The notes under the pieces are model-generated. The model was not told the origin of the DNA. It did no database searches and saw only the letters and a program-made list of their open reading frames with translations. From Gnetum montanum (taxonomy: Eukaryota > Streptophyta > Gnetopsida > Gnetales > Gnetaceae), in contig MNCI01028332.1 in the NCBI GenBank assembly GCA_015680685.1, positions 1 to 64,000 on the forward strand: 64,000 bases of DNA. The letters run 5' to 3'. Below are positions 33,859 to 46,700 of the stretch, one piece after another; position 1 is the first letter of the stretch; every line of letters begins with the position of its first letter. The position numbers and the translations under genes were made by a program.

Positions 33859-36240
33859 ATGTCTTCTTCTTATAGGAGCGCTTCTCCATCCAAGCCCGAT
33901 AACATTCATCCATCAAAGCCTCAATAGTAGTGAATTACATATATCCATCTTGACAAGTATGTGCCAAAATTCACCTTCATCCTACACTAGGATGAACAAT
34001 TGTGGTGGCATGACATGAAGGGAAACATTATGTTGTTGTTCGATTGTGCTGCTCTTGCAATGCTCTATCAAATGCTTGCATGATGTGGTCTTCATCATCA
34101 CCACTAGGAGTATAATGAAGAAGATGTCGATGCTAGGGATTATCTTCCCATTGAAGCACAATGCTTGTGGGATCGGCAGCTGGAACGACACTATGGGTTT
34201 TTGAAGGGAAAAGGGCTTAACGATCCTCCATTTTTATTGTACCAACAAGCTAGTGGAGAACCCTTCTATGGGGATTTTCCATATAATGACACTCCTCTCT
34301 TTAACTTCAGCAATGGAGGTTAAAACCAGAATTTGCACTCCACAGTTCACAATCCTAATTCTGGTAACAAGGGATCTAATGACAAAGAAGGATCCCAAGG
34401 GGCAAGTTAAGATAAGGATGCTGACAAAAAGCATGATCGTGATTGCCAAAGAGGTGGTAGTAGGCACTATGATGGTGCTGGTTCTCCTTCCTCTTCTCCT
34501 TCCTCATCTTCTTTTTCTTTTGGCTTCGATTGTGATTGTAGAAGGTGAGATCATGATGGAGGTGATCAAAATGAGTGTAATGAATGATGAGACCACACTA
34601 ATCAAGGGGACCATCGAGACAAGCAAGATCAAGGATGTAGACATTCAAGAGAGGCACATCATCATGAATGAAGGGGTAGTAGAGGGCATCATAGAAATCA
34701 TGATCAACACCTTGATGAGCCTCTATTTGCTACATGAAGTATGCTCAACATCATAGAGGTAGTTAGAATCTCAACAAGGCATGTGAAATATAGTCAGATC
34801 AAATGGTTAGACATGAAAAATATTCCTTGATTTGAAAGAGGATATAACTCTGATTTACAAAATCATCTTCAAGCTTTTCAAGATGCATGTGCCTTGCAAA
34901 ACATAGAGAATAAGTGGCAAAAATTCAAGTTGTTCCCAAGAACACTCATCAAAGAAGCAGAGAATTGGTATCAATCCTTAGAATTGAAATCTATCAAATG
35001 ATGGAGTACCATGTTTAAGATGTTCAATGATAAGTATCAAATGTACTCCATGGTGTCCAACGTAAGGAAGAAAATCCAAGTCTAGAAGCAAGGAACACAT
35101 GAACCCTTGGATGCTGCTATTGGTCGATACTATGCCTTGATGCAAAAATGCCCTAGCCATGGTTATTCTCAATTGGCTCAACTTCACCACATTGTAGATG
35201 GGCTTCGTAATGAAATGAGGAAAATGCTTGGTGTTTATGCCCAAGGGTGATTATCAGAAATAACTACCCATCAGGTACAAAGGTTAATAGAGTAGGTCAT
35301 CAAAGAGGAGGATGAACTACGAAAAAAAGAAAGTACAGAGGAGTACAACCATGATCCTTTGTTTCGTAAGTGAGAGGTTCGATTCTGTGACAGTGAGGAT
35401 GAATCCATATTTGACGAGGGGATGCATAGAAAAGCCTTGCCACTTTAATAGTTCCAATTTGAACTTACTACCAAGGTTGATCAGTTAAGAGACTCCATGG
35501 ATAGTAGATTTCAAGCTATCCTCAAAATTACCGAGGAGTCCTAAGAACAAGGTAGTGACCGTGAGTGTAGGAGGTACAAGGAAGCTGAACGTGCATATTA
35601 CAAAGGTAAGGGAAAAATTGTTGGAATAGAAGAGGTTGCAGATAGTGAATCAGATGATGATTGTGGATGTGATGTATACTAGTATGAACATCCTAAGGGA
35701 TGTTACCCTATCGTGTCACATCTTCAAGAGTCTTGGGTGTATGCCTTACATTCACGACTTACACAAAGGCAAACATCCAGAAGGTTGCCTTATCCTCAAG
35801 GTAATTTTAGGCAGTTCCACCAACAACAACTATATTATCCAAGTGGAGCTCCACCGCAATTGTATGAACAGTACCAACAATGGCAGTAACCATAATCATA
35901 GGTGTTTGCACTACCAAGGCAATAATACCCTTGTCGATAGCTTGATCCATATGGTTATCATGTTTAGCAACCCATGTCTTCACATGACTCTTCTAGTCAG
36001 GTCTCTAATATTCAACCTTACTACCACCATTCTGATTACTATCGAACTCCTTCTCCACATGAAAGAAGGGATGCTACCTCCTATCCTTATCCTCCTCCTA
36101 TCCCTACACACACTTTTCCTCTAGTTGCATAGCTACCACCTGCTCCTCTTATGCAAGGTGAACTGCTAGCTCAACTACAACAACGCAATGCTATGAGAGC
36201 TATTAATTTGCAACCCAATTATCAATCAGAGGGGTCAAAT
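33859..36240 (+). pseudogene. A4 gag, first copy, decayed
   Basis: Starts ATG 33859 (MSSSYRSASPSKPD). Stops occur at codons 23-25 and at 33988-33990, the latter the TAG shared by all family A gags. Similarity to the other copies continues through the Ser/His-rich middle (34440-34640), the capsid-like part (34850-35260, with HLDAAIGRYYALM-like sequence), an acidic helix and a zinc-binding-like CDVYxYEHPKGCYP near 35660, then a Gln/Pro-rich tail. A gap-join artifact lies just upstream at 33802. Not translatable. Confidence 0.75.
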
Positions 36241-36469
36241 GCTCGATGAAAGAAAAGACCTTTATTTAAACCCCATAGTCCACCTAAGCCTTCATCTATA
36301 GCCGCGGTTGACAACCCTGCTCTTGCCTCTTCTTCCATATCAGATTCCTTTAGGCTTCCTTCAAACCAAACTCTACCAAGTATCCATACTATAATACTCA
36401 CTCATACTATGTATGCTTGGATCTATGTAGTAAACCTTCTGAGGAAATTAGCTAATCTTGAAAGTCCTC

Positions 36470-36878
36470 TAATTTATTTGCAGATTGCTAGGAACAAATT
36501 ATGCAAGGCTCTTCTCGATTCAGGTTTTGGTGTTTATATTTGAATTCTCATGAGATGTACACTACCTAGAACTTGCCACCTTTGAAGAAGAGCAACATCA
36601 GATTGGAATTGGTAGACCAGTCCATCACTGTTCCATTGGGACTAGTTGAGGACATTGTGACCATTGTTTGTGGGTGGTCTTATCTTGCCAAATTCTTGGT
36701 AATTAAAGTGGAGAACTACAAAGGGGACTTCCCAACCATCATGGGAAGAGCATGGTTGAACACCATCAATGGAAGAATGGGCATCAAAGATCTTTCCATG
36801 GAGATATTTAAAGAAAATGCATTTGGAAAGATCAAGAAGAGGAGAGTCCCATACATCACTTATAGTGATAGTAAGTGA
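36470..36878 (+). pseudogene. A4 aspartic protease, first copy
   Basis: Catalytic triad in LLDSGFGV (GAT TCA GGT at 36519-36527), then a stop. From 36573 the frame is open to 36878 with PLGLVEDIVTIVCGW and FPTIMGRAWL, the C-terminal half of the retropepsin fold. It ends in VPYITYSDSK, a block seen in the other copies (39540, 43780). Confidence 0.8.
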
Positions 36879-36984
36879 AATTGTGTGCAAAAACTTTGGG
36901 CCATAAAGTAAGCATCTATCTATGCATGCAAGTAGTGTGCACTAGAAGTTAATATTTAAAGGTGTTTGTACACAGTAGTCACAA

Positions 36985-37330
36985 AATAGGAGGGCACTGA
37001 GAATGTGGTCACTGATCACTTGTCTTATTTTTAATGGGATGAAAAAGAGGAAGAAAGTCCATTATCTAGATATGTTTCCTAATGAACTTCTCTTTGCTGG
37101 GGCAATAACTAAGAAAATGTCTAATGAGCCAAAATGGTATGATAACATTCTCACCTATCTTCTCACTCAGGAGATGCCACAAGGGTTGGACCACTGGAAG
37201 AAACAATAGTTTCTTCACAAGGTAAAGCACTTCATGAAGATCAATGGACACTCTACAAGGTGTGTGTTAATGGCTTGGTTCACTAGTGTGTTCTTGATGT
37301 TGATCAATTGCACGTTCTCCAAGATACTCA
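36985..37330 (+). pseudogene. A4 RNase H end and integrase N-terminus fragment
   Basis: Directly after the protease come VVTDHLSYF (end of the Ty3 RNase H), the linker MFPNELLFAGAITKK and PKWYDNILTYLLTQ, and the integrase zinc-binding approach (LDVDQLHVLQDTHE, 37290-37330). RT and most of RNase H are missing, and the sequence then switches to gag. It shows a large internal deletion or template switch. Confidence 0.75.
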
Positions 37331-38840
37331 TGAACATAACCATGGTTCTGATGCCCGTGAACACTGGCTATTCACAGAAGGAACAACTACTCATGCTAAG
37401 GACAGGCACTTAGATCGTCACCATGATCGAGGCCGTAGCAGTCGAAGAGAAGGCAAGAAACATCGTCATGGCAATGGTTCCCCTTCTTCTTCCCCTTCTT
37501 CACATCACTCACCCTCTCCTTCCACACCTGGGCACAACCATCATGAACATAAAGGTGAGGATAAAGGTAAGAAGGATGAAAGACCTCGACGGGAAATTCG
37601 AGAGAGAGGATAAGGGCAAGGACGTAGGGAGAGTAGGGAACAACGTAGACATCACAAGTATCATGAAAGAGATGATCATGATGAGCCCCTACTCACAACC
37701 NGCTAGAACTATTCAACGAAAAGTATCAAACGTACTCCAGAGTGTCCAATTTGCGTAAGCAGATCCAAGGCTGGAAGCAAGGTTATCATGAACCCTTAGA
37801 TGCTACCATGGCCCTCTATTACACATTATTACATTGTTGCCTGGGCCATGGGTACGCTCAGCAGGATCAACTTCGTCACATCGTGGATGGGCTAAGGCAT
37901 GAAACGAGAAGAAATCCTTGGGACTTATGCCCAAGGGAGACTCTCACAACTTAGAGCCCATGAAGTTCATAGCTTGTTGGAACAAGTAGCAAACGAAGAA
38001 GGTGAGCTACGAAAAAGGGAAAGTGTTGAAGAGTACAACCGCGATCCCTCCCTTCGAAAGAAGGAAGTGAAGTTTTGTGATGAAGAGGATGAGTCACCAC
38101 TCGAAGAGTTGGTGAACTGGAAAACCTTATCGATCCAAAAGTTAACAACAGAAATAGCAGCTAAGGTAGACGATGTATGGAGTTCCTTAGACTCTAAAAT
38201 AGAAACTATCTTACAAATTTTAAAAGAGTCTAAGGTAGAACAAAGTAGTGACAAAGGTAAGAAAAAGTGGAGAGATTTAGACCCTGCACATTACAAGGGT
38301 AAGGGAAAAATCACTAACTCCGATGTGGTTATAGATTCTGACATAGACAATGACGGTGGATGTGAGATCTGCCACTATGACCATCCTAAGGGATGTTGCC
38401 CCATTATCTCACATCTATAAGAATTTGGGGTATATGTGCTTAATCTAAGACTCAACCAACGACAAACACCTCGAAGGTTACCTTATCCACAAGGTAACCC
38501 AAGGCAGTTCCACCAACCACTAATGTATTATCCAAGTGAAACTCCACCACAGCCCATTGGACAACATCAGCAGTGGCAATACCCACAGTCGTGGGGGATG
38601 CCACCACCAACATAACAGTACCCTTACCGGCAGCCTGACCCTTATGGATATTATGTGCAGCAGCCGATTTCTCCAAGTGACTCTATGAGTCACATAACCC
38701 CCAACGGTCACTACCAAGTTCGGGAGTACTTTAAAAGGACTCCTTCTCCTCCGGGAGACACTCCATACCCACATCATCCTCCTAATCCATCCACACCTCT
38801 TCCACTAGTAGTAGTTTCCATAACACCTCCTGCTCCAACA
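37331..38840 (+). pseudogene. A4 gag, second copy, better preserved
   Basis: Begins in the His/Asp/Arg-rich segment (HAKDRHLDRHHDRG near 37395) that matches A8 at 63900. Frame breaks are few: 37308-37613, then a single N at 37701, then 37742-37954 and 37899-38420. The last part encodes an acidic coiled-coil-like helix (LEEL...SLDSKIETILQILKESK) and CEICHYDHPKGCCP (38371-38405), a likely zinc-binding knuckle. A Gln/Pro-rich tail follows. Confidence 0.8.
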
Positions 38841-39706
38841 ATGCAAGGGGAACTTCCACCTCAACCGCAGCAACGTCATGCTGCAAGAGCTATAAATATT
38901 CAACTTGCTGCTAGTTCTGACAACTGTAAAAAGAGAAGACCTTACTTTAGAACCAAAATCCCAGACAAACTCTTGCAACAACAAGCGGTTGAGGCCATGT
39001 ACACTCCTCCACCATCTAACACTTTGGAGCACCCTTTTGTCCAAAATCAGAGCTTAATGCATACAGTTATGTTAATGCATATCGTAACTGACTGGATCAA
39101 GGTAGGCCACCTTCCCAGGAAACTAACTAACCCTAGGAGTCCCTTAATCTATTTACAGATCGCTGGAAATGAACCACATAGGGCTCTTCTTGACTCAGGT
39201 TTCAGAGTCAACTTAATTTCATGAGAGATGTATCATGCCTGGAACCTGCCCCAGCTTAAGAAGAGCAACATTCAACTAGAGTTGGCGAACCAGTCCATCA
39301 CCATTCCCTTGGGATTGGTGAAGGACATCATCACCACTGTGTGGTGTTGGTCTTACCCAGCTGATTTTCTGGTGATTGAAGTTAACAACAAAAAAGGGAA
39401 CTTCCCAATTATAATGGGAAGGGCATGGCTAAGTACAGTAAACACATGCCTTAGGATCTGCGATATTTCCTTGGAAATTTCTAAGATAAACATTTGTGGA
39501 AAGATTGAGAAGAGGAAAGTTCCATGCATCACATACAGTGATTCATCGGGTGATGACATGGAGGGATGCTCATCTCCTCCATGCAGTAGGTGTGCCCTTG
39601 AAAATTTGCAACAAAGATGCCTATATGTAGCAACCACACAACCAATAGTAGACACCCTGTGGTTGACAGCTACTAGAAGGAGCAGAAAAATATGCATGGA
39701 ATGAAC
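38841..39706 (+). pseudogene. A4 aspartic protease, second copy
   Basis: Open from 38655 to 39224, ending LLDSGFRVNLIS (catalytic Asp in GACTCAGGT at 39193-39201) and stopped at 39222 by a TGA. It resumes at 39228 with a 158-codon frame holding IPLGLVKDIITTV and FPIIMGRAWLSTV. Only one stop separates the halves, making this the least damaged protease here. Confidence 0.8.
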
Positions 39707-41622
39707 TGAGGAAAACCATGCCCATAACGAAAGCATATACACATTGGAATATGAGCGTCACCAACTTCCACCCCTTAATCTAAGATCATCAATTGGAAGA
39801 AGTTGGGCACTTCTTAGAAATTCAAACAGGCGCTCATTATTTTGGATCTCTCCCTTACAACTCAGTCATGGGGGAGATGGCCACCTATGCTGATCATATG
39901 GGGCCCTCAGTTCTTTTTCAATTTTTNNNNNNNNNNNNNNNNNNNNNNNNNNNNNNNNNNNNNNNNNNNNNNNNNNNNNNNNNNNNNNNNNNNNNNNNNN
40001 NNNNNNNNNNNNNNNNNNNNNNNNNNNNNNNNNNNNNNNNNNNNNNNNNNNNNNNNNNNNNNNNNNNNNNNNNNNNNNNNNNNNNNNNNNNNNNNNNNNN
40101 NNNNNNNNNNNNNNNNNNNNNNNNNNNNNNNNNNNNNNNNNNNNNNNNNNNNNNNNNNNNNNNNNNNNNNNNNNNNNNNNNNNNNNNNNNNNNNNNNNNN
40201 NNNNNNNNNNNNNNNNNNNNNNNNNNNNNNNNNNNNNNNNNNNNNNNNNNNNNNNNNNNNNNNNNNNNNNNNNNNNNNNNNNNNNNNNNNNNNNNNNNNN
40301 NNNNNNNNNNNNNNNNNNNNNNNNNNNNNNNNNNNNNNNNNNNNNNNNNNNNNNNNNNNNNNNNNNNNNNNNNNNNNNNNNNNNNNNNNNNNNCTACAAG
40401 CACTGGTTATGGAACCAAAGTGTTCCCTCTAACTAAGGCCCTTCTCGCTTTCCATTCTCTCCCTTGTTTCGTCAGAATGATGGTGGCTCTTTGGAGATGC
40501 ATCCTTGTTATCCAAGTGGATGGTTTAGCCGAATGCATTGATGTGAAGTCACTGGAAGTGGTTGGTTTGAGGCCGGAGTTGGAATGAGACTTGCCAAGTC
40601 ACATTAATCATGAACTACACAAGGGGCTGTACACCACCTTGTTCTTGGGATTCTATTCCATCCTATTCTCTCCCTCCTTCTCTCCATTGTTCACCTCATT
40701 GCTGGTTGTATCATTAGTGTATATATTGTGGTTGATAAATTGTTTTCTTTTTGGTAAATTCTTACAGTTAAGACTTTAACTCTTGTTCCAAATGACATTC
40801 CCAGAGCCTACGGACTCTTTGAATGTGGGTTTGTTAAGGCATTAAGGACATGAGCCTGCTTTGGGGAGGACCCACTGACATTCCTATTTGGAGCATTTGT
40901 TAAATTATTTCCCTTAACATTTTGCAATTAATTATTATTTTGTTCATTACCATCTTGACATCCATTTCATTGATGCCATAGTTGTCCCTTTTTATCTATC
41001 TTTCTTACTCCTTTCCTTTCTCCATTCTAATGCTACCGGAGGTTTGCGATTAGTCATGGGGGTATGAAGCCCGATTTTTTTCGATTTTTTCCTAGCCCCG
41101 AAATTTTTGATTTTCTTCCTAATCCCTACACCTTTGGTAGTCATCATTAACATATCCCCAAGTCCGAATCAGCCATACCACAACCTAGCCAATGGACTTA
41201 CATCGAAGCAAGGTATTAATTACATGATGATTCATTTACCCTTGCTGATATAAGATTGTGTTGTATGTGCAGGTGGCGATAATACAACAATGGACTGGAT
41301 CTAGAGCAAAAAGTTGGAATGGAGTAGTGTTGGAAGCAGCTATGTAAGGAGTAAGATGGATAGCGCACTTACCGAAGAACAACGAAAAGCACAATCTTGG
41401 CATTGGTAGCAGCAACACTTCTTTCTATCTCTCTCTTTCTCTCAAGCTGCCAACAAAGGCCTGATGTCATTGTAATAATGTGTTCACCCTTGTTGTCATG
41501 AACACCAGTTTTGTTAAGTCTTGTAATAATGATCCGTTCACATGTCATCCCATTAGTTCCATTCCCCTCAATAATTCCATACCTTCCCGATATTATTGTA
41601 AGGAACTCGAGGACGAGTTTTT
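39707..41622 (+). other. A4 3' internal region with assembly gap
   Basis: No RT or integrase. 39927-40393 is a gap of N. 41060-41240 and 41260-41520 are shared, in the opposite orientation, with A7 at 50950-51390, including the purine/pyrimidine-rich ctttctatctctctctttctc, so this is a conserved non-coding 3' region of the family. A second purine-rich tract (catgggggtatga) sits at 41056. Confidence 0.65.
39927..40393. other. Assembly gap (467 N)
   Basis: Run of N in the A4 3' region; missing pol sequence could lie here. Confidence 0.99.
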
Positions 41623-41639
41623 ATTGAGTCATGAGGGTA
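41623..41639 (+). other. A4 polypurine tract
   Basis: tattgagtcatgagggtatga leads straight into the LTR start at 41640. Confidence 0.75.
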
Positions 41640-42481
41640 TGATGAGACGCGATATCGCGTACGCGATATCATGTCGTCCCCTGTGATGTCGCATACACGA
41701 CATTGCCGTCCGTCACCAAATCTATAAATAAGAGGTAGCACTCCCTGTATTTCCCATCCTAGGCTTAAAGTAGGAAAACTCTGGTAGTTTGATCACTCCA
41801 GAGATAGAATATTTTCCATGTGCCCACAGTAGGAATCCCCAAGTGAATGGATCTTTATTCGAGCAGCTTTGTACCTAAATGCAAGTTGTGTACGGAAATA
41901 AAGATAAGCTTTGTAGATAAACCTTGTAGTGCATGGAATAGATTCATTACATGTTATTCCTTACTTGTTATTTATTACTTACATTAGCGTGGCATGAGTA
42001 CGACTTGATTATGAACATCTACAGATGTGTACAGCTAGTCAAGGAATCGGTTGCTCATCATGTTTAGGCTAGTTAAGTGCCTCAGTACGACCACTTCGAG
42101 CACGTGCGTTACGTGTGGTAATCCTAGTAACGATTAGCATTTGGTAACCACAGTTCCATAGTTCAGGGTGTGTACGGTAAGTGGGAACGGATGCTGACAC
42201 TAGTTAATTTAGACTTAGGACATTAGGTAGAGCTAGTTAGTTTTCTCAACCCTTCACCTCATAGCATAGGAGAAAATTGCATAAAAGATATAAAAATCAT
42301 ATACCTCGGACTTACTTAACCATACACTGTGACAACAACAAGTAAGTCTGGGAAGACAACGAATGATTAACCCCAAGTGTTCCATGGGGTGTGTAGGAAT
42401 TTAGTCTGCGGAGTTCGACCGGATCGTGCATGTTACGCTCGTTTCTTATGGTTGAGTGTAGGGGTACCTCGCCACTCATCA
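41640..42481 (+). mobile_element. A4 3' LTR
   Basis: 842 bp, TGATGAGACGCG to CTCATCA. A perfect 20-bp palindrome GATATCGCGTACGCGATATC spans 41651-41670, followed by decayed half-sites (gatgtcgcatacacgac) and TATA-like ctataaataagagg near 41722. It is much closer to the A7 and A8 LTRs than to the A4 5' LTR at 32847, so the two ends belong to different insertions joined in a mosaic. Confidence 0.85.
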
Positions 42482-42712
42482 GATGTACCAGAAAAAACAC
42501 ATTAGGCTTCCAACCCATCATCATGGATTGAACACAATTATTACAAAAAATTGATGAGCCTAATGTTAGCATTCCATGGTTGTCTAAATCTCATAAGTTC
42601 ATAGAAATAGGCTTCAATAAACTAGACATTATAGAATCCATCAAAAACATTAAAGGTTTTACTTACTTACAAGCCACAAAAACCATTAACAACATATCCC
42701 CTTTGATAAAAC
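42482..42712. other. Unassigned spacer between LTRs
   Basis: 230 bp without coding similarity or recognised repeat, between the A4 3' LTR and the A5 5' LTR. Confidence 0.5.
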
Positions 42713-43593
42713 CTTTTATGTCAATGGATGCGATATTGTATCTATAATATTGTAGTCTTGCTTACATCATCATAGATACGATGTAGTGGGTCCTTGTCTT
42801 CACTATAAATGCCAACCCATCATCACATCAAAGGAACAACTTTCTGTTAACACAGGCAAAATTCGTGCACTTTTTTTTCAAGATTTTACACTTAGCAATA
42901 GAGTGAAAGCTCACAGTGTGGTGTTAAATAGTTGTATGAAATCTTTGTTCTAGTGAATTGTTCTTGGGCATAGTTCATGACTAAAAATAAAGATCAAGAT
43001 TTTTTTCACCTTTTTAGCATTCTACTTAGTTTACTTTGCTTTTACTTAGTATAATTGCTATCTTCTAGCATGTTTAATTTTCTTAAGTCATTTATAGTTT
43101 GTAAGTACTTTGCTTTTCCCATGTTCCTTAGTAAGGCAGTATAAGTATGACTGGTTTTGAGTGTATAGTGTAATTGTTTGGCAACCTAGTATTGAGTTCA
43201 CTTGATTTTCTTAATGGTGGATTTACTTGGTAATCCCAGTGATAGTTGCATTAATCCAAGATATGTATAGTAAACTAGGAATGAACACTTATTGCCCATA
43301 GGCTAGAATAGTCTTTTTACTTTTAGTACACTTAGACTTAGATATCATTTCCTTGTTTTAACTATGTTTATACTTAGTCTTAGTTTGAGCCAACAACATC
43401 AACCTATCATGTGCCTCACTAAGAGTTAAACCATACAACTTGAACTTCACTAACTCAAAGTGAGAAGAAAATGATCACAAAATGAACCTAAACTACTAGT
43501 GAATTTACATTGGCCAGTTACTTATTATGATCAAGTTGCACTTGAACACTTGTGAGTTGGATGGTGAAGTGTTGGAATACCCAACTACTCATC
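42713..43593 (+). mobile_element. A5 5' LTR
   Basis: Plus strand; start approximate (TGATAAAACC), end ACTCATCA at 43592-43593. TATA-like actataaatgcc near 42798 with small dyads before it (gatgcgatattg, atagatacgatg). Conserved blocks tttggcaacctagt, tggtaatcccagtgatag and cacttattgccc are present. The primer site TTGGCACCATTTTAAGGGA follows at 43594-43612. Confidence 0.75.
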
Positions 43594-43612
43594 ATTGGCA
43601 CCATTTTAAGGG
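43594..43612 (+). other. A5 primer-binding site
   Basis: TTGGCACCATTTTAAGGGA, a decayed tRNA-Asp-type site in the right place. Confidence 0.7.
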
Positions 43613-43719
43613 ATGTGTTAATGTTTGCTAAGTAGTTGATTTTACAAAGTTCACTGTATTAAGAATCATTAAGTACAACCTCCACATTTAAACTAATTTT
43701 TCCAAAGTACACACTTAGG

Positions 43720-46700
43720 GTGTTAAATTTCCAAGGAAGATGAAGCTAGCATTATTCAAAAATCTAGAATTCCATGCATCACATACAACGATAATAGGTG
43801 CATTTGTGTACAAAAAATTTGGGTCATGAAAGACAATGCCATCAAAACATGCAATGGATGCATAGAAGATGTGTGGATAAAAATACCTATATGTAGTAGC
43901 CACATGACAAGAAGACATCTAGTGGTTGATCACTAAAAATGAAGCATAGTCCAACATGTGCATGGAATCCTTGAACCAGATCACTAGTGCCAATGTTGAG
44001 GAACTAGATAAGTTAGAACAGTTACAAAGAAAATCCCCTTATATGAAGACACCATAGGAGGAATATGTTGAATGGATATAGAGATAGAAGAAAAATACAA
44101 ATTAGAACCATTAGAATTGAAAGCCCTATCAAATACACTTAAATATGCTTTTCTAAATAATAAACAATTAGTAATTATAAATTCCAAACTTGACAAAGAA
44201 TAGAAAAGAAAATTACTAGAAATGGTGAATAAATGGCCAGCTTCATTGCATGGTCCGATGAAGAAATCTTTGGGATTGATTAATGCATTTGTCAACATTG
44301 AATCTATATAGATCTAGCTATCAGACCACATTGCCAACCATAAAGAAGGTTGAACCTAAAACTTAAGAAAGTTGTCAAGAAAGAATTAGAAAAATTATTG
44401 AAGGTCGGGTTCATCTGTCCTATAGCAAATAGTGAATAGGTTAGCCCATTAGTCATTGTTTCAAAGAAAGGTGGTAAATGGAGAGGTTGTATTAATTTTT
44501 GATTATTAAATATGATGATGTTTAAGAACCATTTTCCTCTACCATTTGTTGATCAAGACCTAGACACCATCATAGGATACTAGTATTATAGTTTTCTAGA
44601 TGGATATAGTAGGTATAATCAAATCCACATTACATCAGAAGACCAAGAAAAGACCATATTCACTAGTCCATGGGGAACATTTGCATACAAGAAACTTTCC
44701 TTTGACTTGTGTAATGCACCCATTGCCTTTTAGAAACTTGTACTTAGCATCTTTCAAAAGAAAATTGGCAATGGAGTTGAGGTATTTATGAATGATTTCT
44801 TCACATATGAGCAAGATTTTAAACAAGCCTTGAACTATTTAGAGTACATGTTGAAAATATGTGTAGAAACTAATTTGAAGCCTAACTAGTAGAAAAGCCA
44901 CTTAATGATTCAAGATGATATAGTTTTTGAACACAAAGTATCTTACAAAGGAATATAAGTAGATCTAGAAAATATTAGGGTTATCCAAAATATTACTCAA
45001 AGGCCATAAACTGTTAAAGATGTTAGATCATTGCTTAGTCATACAGGATACTATAGACGATTCATTAAAAACTTTTCAAAGATTGCAGAAACTTTGGTGG
45101 AACTAACTAAGAAATATTTACCATTTCAATGTTTAAGGAAATGTGAGCAAGCATATGATATCTTGAAATAGAAATTAATTGAGACACCAATCCTTTGAGC
45201 TTCAGATTAGCCTAAGCCTTTTCACATTATGATGAATGCTTCAAACTATGCATTGAGAGTAGTACTTACTCAACTAGATGAATAGAAAAGACCTTATTAT
45301 ATACACTATGCTAGTTGAAGCATCACTAGGGCATAACATAACTACAACATCATAGAAATGAAGGTTATGAATGTGGTGTATGTGCTTGAAAAATTCAGAT
45401 ACTATGTGCTTGGTTATCCTATTTATGTCCATATTGATCATAGTTCCATTAGATTTCTAATTAACAAACAAACATTCAGTCCTAGAGTGATAAGATGGCT
45501 TGTTATGCTACAAGAGTTAGACATTACCATGATTGATAAGAAGGGAGCTGAAAATGTGATAGAAAATCATTTATCAAGACTCAAATGGAAACCCCAAGAG
45601 AATGATGGACTAATATCATATCAATTTTCAAATGAAAACTTATTCACCAGAATTGCAATGGTTATAGACTCAATAGAGAAGTCATGGCTTAAGAACTTCC
45701 TGTTGAATGGGATAAGAAATATAAGGAATAGTTCCTCCACAAAGTGAAAATAAATATGGAAATTAATGAAAATGTTTACAAGATATGTGCTAATGGGTTG
45801 ATAAGATGATGTGTTCTAGAAGAAAGGAAACAAAGAGTCCTACAAGATGCACATGAAGGATCATGTGGCGGTCACTACACAAGACAAAGGACAATACTAA
45901 AACTGATGATGGTAAGTTGCTTCTGGCCTACCATATTTAGGAACACATATTGGTTTACCTAGTCTTGTGAAAGATGTTAAAGAGATGGATGGTTGACAAC
46001 CAAAAATGAAGGGGCACAATAATGGATACAACCATTGGAGCCCTTTGACATTTGAGAAATTAACTTCATGGGCCCCATCACACCAATGTCAAATGGAAGG
46101 CTCTACATTATAGTAACTGTTGATTATTGCACAAAGTCGGTAGAAGTAGCTACAGTAAAAGATTGTACAACCACAATAGTTGCCAAATTCTTCCAACAAC
46201 ATATGGTGAATAGATTTGAAATACCATGCATGCTTATATTAGATAACAGGACTCATTTTATAACAGCCATATTTAAGAAGTTAATGCAACAACTTGGGGT
46301 TAATCATAAATGAACTACACCTTATCATCCCCAAGCAAATGATCAAGTAGAAGTGACTAATCGAGAAATTAGAAGAATATTAACTAGAATAGTTAGTCGC
46401 TATAGGAAGGACTGGAACACTAAACTCAATGATGCTCTATGGGCATATAGATTAACTTGGAAACTTCCTATCTACTTTGTAGTAAATCATCTACTTTACC
46501 GATCTAAGTGGAATTCAATACCCTCTCCATAGCTAGCACACTTAACCTTGATTTAAGCTTAGCTTAAAGAAAATGCCTAATGAATCTAAATCTCTTAGAT
46601 AAGAGTAGATTAGTAGCACAAATGAGTAATGAAATTCACAAAAAGTACTCCAAATGTAAACATGATGAAAAAATAACACAAGTTTCAATCAAGCTAGGTG

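Noticed and set aside
34253-34756. 167-codon plus-strand ORF at 34253
   Set aside because: Out of frame with gag; Met/Ile/Val-rich product of reading the Ser/His-rich gag segment in the wrong frame.
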